Shown: positions 58,255 through 64,000 of the stretch, piece after piece
How positions within the stretch are numbered: the first letter of the stretch is position 1
Layout of the letters: each line of letters starts with the position of its first letter
Origin: Bombyx mori
Lineage: Eukaryota; Arthropoda; Insecta; Lepidoptera; Bombycidae
NCBI RefSeq assembly: GCF_030269925.1
Contig: NC_085123.1
Location: 5,890,001 to 5,954,000 of the forward strand
Length of the DNA: 64,000 bases
Direction: 5' to 3'
The notes under the pieces: generated by a model
Told to the model about the DNA's origin: nothing
Database searches by the model: none
Seen by the model: only the letters and a program-made list of their open reading frames with translations
Made by a program: the position numbers and the translations under genes

Positions 58255-58440
58255 CAGTGGATTTCATTAATAACGACCTCGGTTACAGCGACGTCAAACT
58301 TATGTCCCTTGAATTTAAAGCATACTTTCCTAAGAAATTCATTCGGTAAGAGCGACTTTGGATACTATAGCGTCAATTTCGGGTAGGTATAGCGATTTGT
58401 TTTTATGAACCATTTATGACAGATTCCCAGAAATCCCGTA
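58255..58440 (+). repeat. Possible pogo/Tigger-like terminal sequence
   Basis: TA-CAGTGGATTTCATTAATAA followed by 'cgacctcggttacagcgacg' resembles pogo-type transposon termini. The opposite end was not found, so the call is weak. Confidence 0.3.
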
Positions 58441-58754
58441 CGGATATTTCTATTGAGTCAGCAAAGGCACAAAGACTCATTCATAAAACTATTAAACTTT
58501 CTTATCTTTTGTTTACATTCACAGATGGTCAAGCAAATGCTTTGTTTGTTTGTTCCTAAGCAGTCCTCAATAAATTTACCATTAAGTAATTCTATTTTGT
58601 TCATCTTAAATATGTATAGCTCTATTCAGACAGCAGTGGCAGCGGCCACCGCATCAGCCACCGAACAGTTTTATCCTTTCAAGCGATACTGCTCTATAAA
58701 ACAATGTAGATAAAGCTTAAAATTCTTTCAAAGCTGAAAGTGCCCTTCGCACCT

Positions 58755-59115
58755 TTTTTTTCTCCTACCAATGCTGATAGCCTTGGCAGGCTATTTCAGC
58801 TTCCCCTTGACGTGTGACTCAAACCGGAGAGTTGCTAACACTGACCCTAGCAAGAGCAGTGCTTCGAAGAATCTACCACTGGATCGGAAACGCGACCAAC
58901 TGAAAAGATCCGGTGAGAAACTCAGTGGGCTGCGTCTATAGGTTGATTTCTTCTTCGAGTTCTTCATCGCAAGCGACGGGTTCAGGACGGTAACCGGTGC
59001 TTGAAGTACCTAAAAGCACTGTTAATGGATCGGGAAGATCCGTAATGACGTGCTTAGGGCGACGTCGACTGTTTACCATTCGGTCTACAAGATCGGGTAG
59101 GCCTTCGCATCGCTG
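58755..59115 (-). repeat. LINE-tail repeat family T, inserted in the 57.1-kb element
   Basis: 'ctcctaccaatgctgatagc' to 'cgacgtcgactgtttaccat' and 'acaagatcgggtaggcc'. On the minus strand it includes the remnant DLVDRMVNSRRRPKHVITD. Confidence 0.75.
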
Positions 59116-59204
59116 CCGGCCGTTGCCACCGATGTCTGAATTGAGCCGAAAACTTCACTTACCTTAAGTTTAAGTCTAAAAAACCTTAGTTACTCCTTAT
59201 ATCA

Positions 59205-59292
59205 TCAGCTATCTATTAGTGAACGTCTCGTCAAAATCGGTCCAGTCGTTCCAGAGATTAGCCGGAACAAACAGACAGACAGACAAAAATTG
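59205..59292 (+). repeat. LINE 3' tail fragment
   Basis: 'aaaatcggtccagtcgttcc' followed by 'agagattagccggaacaaac' and (AGAC)n, a 3' tail I recognise as frequent in lepidopteran genomes. The host family is not identified. Confidence 0.5.
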
Positions 59293-60395
59293 TAAAAAAT
59301 GTTATTTTGGTGTATGTACCGTATATATATTTATATGCATGTGGTAAAAAGCGGTTATTTCAATATTACAAACAGACACTCCAATTTTATTTATGTGTAT
59401 AATTCTCATGTTAAAATACAATCCAAATCACTTTTAAACGCGGTAAAAATGTACTCTTCTTTCCGAGCCGATCTGTGTGAATGCACGGTTATATTACATT
59501 TGTATTATAAATTTCATTATATGTGGTCAATTAATGCAAAACTTACAATTTAAGTTCTTCACATTATATTATTTACTTAATAAATATATATACTATATTA
59601 TAAAATAATGTTCGGAACTTAATAAATATAATTTCTGACCCTCTGTATTAGGAACCGTCTACCGCAGTAATAGGCTCTGACCTCAATCATACCTCCGTAT
59701 TAGGGAAAATCGACCCGGCTATTTAAAACATTTTTTAAAATAAGTAATTTCTAGAAAAGAAACATAGACTCAACAGTAATACGAAATTTAAATTCCATTT
59801 TTGACGATGAAAATTTTTTCCACCTTTAGAAATACTTACAAATGCTTATTTTTCTTTCTTACTTTCAAATTTTGCGAAATACCTCCGTAATAGGTGCTTT
59901 TACCTTAACTTAGTTGAATTATAAGTTTATTTACTCTCATCTAAGTTAACAAAGATCTTGGTTGTCTGATGTGGTTGCAACAACTGATCGACATCGTCAT
60001 CGGAACTTATTGCTTTTTTTCCAGATGTTGCTTTCGCCATCTTACAATTTTATTTAGGTAGGTACTAATGAATTTACAAATTAATTTGTTTAAAACACAA
60101 TTTACGAATTAGTAGAATGTTATAAAATACGAATAATCAAACAACAAATATTAAAAGAAATTCTACCAAGTAAAATTGTAACACAAAACAATATTAATTA
60201 TTAATTAATTAATATTCGAAGACAATACTATGGTTAAAAACTATTTAATCCGACAAAATTACATTGATATAGAAAAGAAGTTGGAACGCGATCTGAATTT
60301 AAAATTTATTCGTGAGTACGAAAATCTTGGTGGACACAAGAGCCACGTAGGCGCGGTACAAAACGTGGATTCGATATTTATCATCCCGCATCTTT

Positions 60396-62075
60396 GTATT
60401 TTGTGGCTTTCTAGTACAAAAGCCCCTATCCGTAACGATAGGATTTTTTAACGCTTACGGTCTCGCAAATCAACGTGATCAGGTTTCTGACTTTTTGCGT
60501 GACCACCAAATTGATATCTTTTTAGTGCAGGAGACCCTACTTAAGCCCGCGCGCCGTGACCCTAAAATCGCGAACTATAACATGGTCAGGAACGACAGGC
60601 TCTCTGCCCGTGGTGGTGGTACCGTCATTTACTATAGAAGAGCCCTGCATTGCGTCCCGCTCGATCCTCCCGCGCTCGCTAATATCGAAGCATCAGTGTG
60701 CCGAATCTCACTGACGGGACACGCGCCGATCGTTATCGCGTCCGTTTATCTTCCACCGGATAAGATCGTTCTAAGCAGTGATATCGAGGCACTGCTCGGT
60801 ATGGGGAGCTCTGTCATTCTGGCGGGCGACCTAAATTGTAAACACATCAGGTGGAACTCACACACCACAACCCCGAATGGCAGGCGGCTTGACGCGTTAG
60901 TCGATGATCTCGCCTTCGATATCGTCGCTCCGCTAACCCCGACTCACTACCCGCTAAATATCGCGCATCGCCCGGATATACTCGACATAGCGTTATTAAA
61001 AAACGTAACTCTGCGCTTACACTCGATCGAAGTAGTTTCAGAGTTAGATTCAGACCACCGTCCCGTCGTTATGAAGCTCGGTCGCGCTCCCGATTCCGTT
61101 CCCGTCACGAGGACTGTGGTGGATTGGCACACGCTGGGCATCAGCCTGGCTGAATCTGATCCACCATCGCTCCCGTTTAACCCGGACTCTATCCCGTCTC
61201 CTCAGGATACCGCTGAAGCCATAGACATCTTAACGTCACACATCACCTCGACATTAGATAGGTCATCGAAACAAGTTGTAGCGGAGGACTTCCTTCACCG
61301 CTTCAAATTGTCCGACGATATTAGGGAACTCCTTAGAGCTAAGAACGCCTCGATACGCGCCTACGACAGGTATCCTACCGCGGAAAATCGTATTCGAATG
61401 CGTGCCCTACAACGCGACGTAAAGTCTCGCATCGCCGAAGTCCGAGATGCCAGATGGTCTGATTTCTTAGAAGGACTCGCGCCCTCCCAAAGGTCTTACT
61501 ACCGCTTAGCTCGTACTCTCAAATCGGATACGGTAGTAACTATGCCCCCCCTCGTAGGCCCCTCAGGTCGACTCGCGGCGTTCGATGATGACGAAAAAGC
61601 AGAGCTGCTGGCCGATACATTGCAAACCCAGTGCACGCCCAGCACTCAATCCGTGGACCCTGTTCATGTAGAATTAGTAGACAGTGAGGTAGAACGCAGA
61701 GCCTCCTTGCCACCCTCTGATGCGTTACCACCCGTCACCCCGATGGAAGTTAAAGACTTGATCAAAGACCTACGTCCTCGCAAGGCTCCCGGTTCCGACG
61801 GTATATCCAACCGCGTTATTAAACTTCTACCCGTCCAACTCATCGTGATGTTGGCATCTATTTTCAATGCCGCTATGGCGAACTGTATCTTTCCCGCGGT
61901 GTGGAAAGAAGCGGACGTTATCGGCATACATAAACCCGGTAAACCAAAAAATCATCCGACGAGCTACCGCCCGATTAGCCTCCTCATGTCTCTAGGCAAA
62001 CTGTATGAGCGTCTGCTCTACAAACGCCTCAGAGACTTCGTCTCATCCAAGGGCATTCTTTATTCGCTCAGATAA
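60396..62075 (+). pseudogene. Jockey-clade LINE ORF2, endonuclease intact, 3'-truncated
   Basis: An open frame of about 540 codons with no internal stop from at least 60432 to TAA at 62073. Its start is not an ATG; the first clear element residues are VTIGFFNAYGLANQRDQ. The AP-type endonuclease has QET (60530), GDLNCKHIRWNS (about 60823), a PTHYP...DILDIAL block and SDHRPV (about 61050). The reverse transcriptase begins with RKAPGSDGISNRVIK (about 61777) and SYRPISLL, then breaks off after KGIL at 62060 into unrelated AT-rich DNA. Motifs A to E and the 3' UTR are missing. It cannot be functional, yet the preserved frame indicates recent loss. Truncation at the 3' end is unusual for a LINE. 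Confidence 0.85.
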
Positions 62076-62575
62076 CATCTTAACAATAGTTGAGTCATAA
62101 GTTCATTTACTATCTATCATTCAAGTTCATAAAGACTCTTAACAATTATTCAATTCATTATGATTTGTATATTCAATTTAAAGCTATGAATTGTGGAATT
62201 CAAATACAAGACAGTAAAATGTATCTTACAATAAAACGGTAAGGTATGAATTCGCATGAAATTGTATATTAAATTTTCCGAGCCTTGACTAATAAGACTA
62301 TTAACCTTTATGCTATCACTCCCATCTGCTGGGGACCAAACTGAAATTACACTAATTGTCGTTTTTGTAACACTTTTGTGATACAAATCTAGAACAATAT
62401 GTGGCTGTTTCAAATTAATTGTAATCATTTAATAAATTTTGTAATCGTGAAAGTGATTTATTTGCTACATTTTCTTGAAATATTTCATGTTAAGGCTAGT
62501 TATTGTTCATTTTTAGGGATCTGTAGCTTGATGGAAAAAAATTATAACAATAACTAATAACTAGAAACAAATCAC
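62076..62575. other. AT-rich, nothing recognised
   Basis: 'cttaacaat' units recur at about 62088 and 62138. No gene recognised. Confidence 0.4.
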
Positions 62576-62599
62576 ACACGATCATCCGATCCCAAATTA

Positions 62600-62810
62600 G
62601 GATTCCCTTTATGTGTACTAAAGGCTGTCATACATAATTATATATGTTTAAATATATACATACATAGATAATAAGCACTCAAGAGCAAACAATCCTGTTC
62701 ATCACGCGAATGTGTGCTCAGTGTGGGAATCGAACTCACGACCCTCGGCGCAATATTTAATCCTTTACAACAATAATTAATTACTGTACCACCGAATCAG
62801 TCAAAAGAAA
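62600..62810 (-). mobile_element. tRNA-derived SINE, not Bm1-like
   Basis: On the minus strand a tRNA-like head has a B box in 'cgtgagttcgattcccacac', followed by 'gcgtgatgaacaggattgtt' and 'gagtgcttattatctatg'. I recognise this as a widespread lepidopteran SINE pattern. A-box and TSD were not resolved. Confidence 0.6.
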
Positions 62811-62811
62811 G

Positions 62812-63715
62812 ACTTATAGTTTGTACCTATATTCTCTACCTATGTCTACCACTATATTATATAACATGTCGTCTATTATAATAAATAAGTTTGAGTTTAT
62901 AAGAACTATGTAAATTTTACTCGAACCGTGTGGGCCTTCTGTGAACTACTATAGAGATTGTGTATCGAATTTGAAAAAAAAAAACCAAGAAATGATGAAA
63001 TTAGATCTCCGATAAACACTTATGATCAGGTGGGCTTGTTACCCATCAATAACAAAAGAAAAGTATTCTCCTTACGTACATTTTTATTCAACACAGTGTT
63101 AATAAATACGTTAATGTTAATATTAAATTTTAGCTACAGACTTACGAAAATTACGTTATTGGAGCATAATGGGGCTGCGGGACGGAGCTTAGCGAAAGCT
63201 CTCCGGTGTTCATTTTCACTAAGCAGCGCCAGCGGTTTCACTTGCTCTAAATTTAATTGTTATAAAAATGAAATAGATACACAGATAAAAACGTAGCTTA
63301 TTTTACTCTCCAAGTATGAATAAGATGTCTATTCGCAAAATTTATGTTATTATTGCTGTTGCAAGGTAATACTTATGTATTGTCACATTGACATTCTGTT
63401 GTTGACAAATATTTTTCCAGTGTATGTATGATTTGTTTATATCACGTTTTTATTAATTTAGTACGTAGGTATGTTTGTTTGTATGTAATATAGAGTTTTT
63501 GAATGTTATTTTCACCAACTTCAAGATTTTTCGGTAAATTTGTACATACATTAAGAACCGATGACAGTACAATTATTTCAATAATATCCTGACCAGTCTC
63601 ATTAATAGGATAAAAAAGGTGATGTTCTTTTTAGTTTTTAAACTACATATATTTATTGCGAAATAAGTGTCGTACATAGTTAGTGGATCATCTGTTGCCA
63701 GCGACTCGAAAGATC
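62812..63715. other. AT-rich, nothing recognised
   Basis: A frame at 62958-63296 has 112 codons but no domain and lacks an ATG start. Confidence 0.4.
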
Positions 63716-63719
63716 AACT

Positions 63720-63889
63720 GTGTGCTTAGCTTAGTGCGAGTTTTTTAACGTTCTCGATAACGTAAAAGTTAACTCAAATTTGTTCGCAATTGGAACAGCG
63801 CCCTTAGCGACAAACGTTCCAATTCCATACAAATTTGAGTTAACTTTTACGCTATCGAGAACGTTAGAAAACTCGCACTAAGCACACTG
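63720..63889. mobile_element. Palindromic MITE with about 68-bp arms
   Basis: The arms 63729-63796 and 63816-63882 are reverse complements with a few mismatches, around a 19-base loop. Outer ends read 'gtgtgctta...' on the left and '...taagcacac' on the right. The left end carries an extra 'gctta'. No coding capacity. Such long-TIR fold-back elements are typical of MITEs. Confidence 0.85.
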
Positions 63890-64000
63890 ATTGTAATGAA
63901 TGATTTGATGCGAACAGCCCGAGTCATGTAAATGGATACATTATACAATGTTGTTGTGATACAAAGGCACGTCACTCGGCAAAGCGTTCGTGGAGTGGTC

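Larger units (their letters stand above)
57101..59908. mobile_element. Unnamed DNA transposon with mirrored sub-terminal motif array
   Basis: Terminal inverted repeats of about 28 bp (57102-57129 and 59880-59907, about 25 matches) begin TAAGGTAAAAGC. Around them the motif CCTAWTACGGNGGTA is repeated: forward at 57115, 57143, 57548, 57942 and, weaker, 57995; inverted at about 57512, 59660, 59690, 59880 and, partial, 59645. Forward copies dominate the left half and inverted copies the right, as in transposase-binding arrays. 'cttag' flanks both ends and could be a 5-bp target duplication. No transposase frame survives. A family T repeat (58755-59115) and a LINE tail (about 59205-59290) have landed inside. 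Confidence 0.65.

Noticed and set aside
60230..60451. A 73-codon ATG frame just before the Jockey-type pol frame
   Set aside because: It overlaps the pol frame in another register and lacks the zinc knuckles of a Jockey ORF1. Probably chance.
62700..62790. Second tRNA-like segment
   Set aside because: Same reasoning: it is the head of a tRNA-derived SINE with a SINE body downstream.

Overview
The window looks like AT-rich, intergenic nuclear DNA from a lepidopteran, most probably a silkworm (Bombyx). The main evidence is at least eight copies of a tRNA-derived SINE that I recognise as Bm1-like, several Helitron families with the A|TC...CTAG|T termini common in Lepidoptera, RTE, Jockey and R1-clade LINE pieces, and two Tc1/mariner remnants. 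I found no convincing host protein-coding gene, tRNA, rRNA or CRISPR array. Almost everything recognisable is a transposable element, often nested in or next to another.

Layout. 1-23.7 kb is AT-rich filler with LINE 3' ends (0.2, 0.56, 7.8 and 18.4 kb), Bm1-like SINEs (5.0, 5.8 and 15.3 kb), Helitrons (6.7, 9.2, 12.0 and 22.1 kb), a 45-bp-arm hairpin (1.2 kb), a candidate solo LTR (17.3 kb) and one short open frame behind a TATA box (21.7 kb). At 23.7-30.3 kb sits the centrepiece: a GC-rich, apparently complete R1-clade non-LTR retrotransposon with a repeated 5' UTR, an ORF1 with three CCHC knuckles, an ORF2 with endonuclease, reverse transcriptase and CCHC motif joined by a TAATG stop-start, a 3' UTR, a poly(A) tail and a 13-bp target-site duplication. 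30.3-56 kb resumes the repeat mosaic: decayed DD34D and DD37D mariners (34.5 and 37.0 kb), Helitrons (30.9, 33.7, 38.2, 41.0, 43.5 and 52.0 kb), a hAT-type MITE with an exact 8-bp duplication inside a Helitron (41.2 kb), RTE and Jockey fragments (44.1, 46.5 and 50.9 kb), and an inverted pair of a third repeat family (39.0 and 54.5 kb).

57.1-59.9 kb holds the least familiar structure: a 2.8-kb segment with about 28-bp terminal inverted repeats and a mirrored array of a CCTAWTACGGNGGTA motif, which looks like a transposase-binding array of a DNA transposon I cannot name. It has been interrupted by a LINE-tail repeat. 60.4-62.1 kb carries a Jockey-clade pol reading frame with an intact endonuclease that stops early in the reverse transcriptase. 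62.1-64 kb ends with another tRNA-derived SINE and a nearly palindromic MITE.

Functionally the region is a record of insertions. Only the R1-clade element looks able to encode working proteins. The short elements (Bm1-like SINEs, non-autonomous Helitrons, MITEs) would depend on enzymes supplied from elsewhere in the genome.
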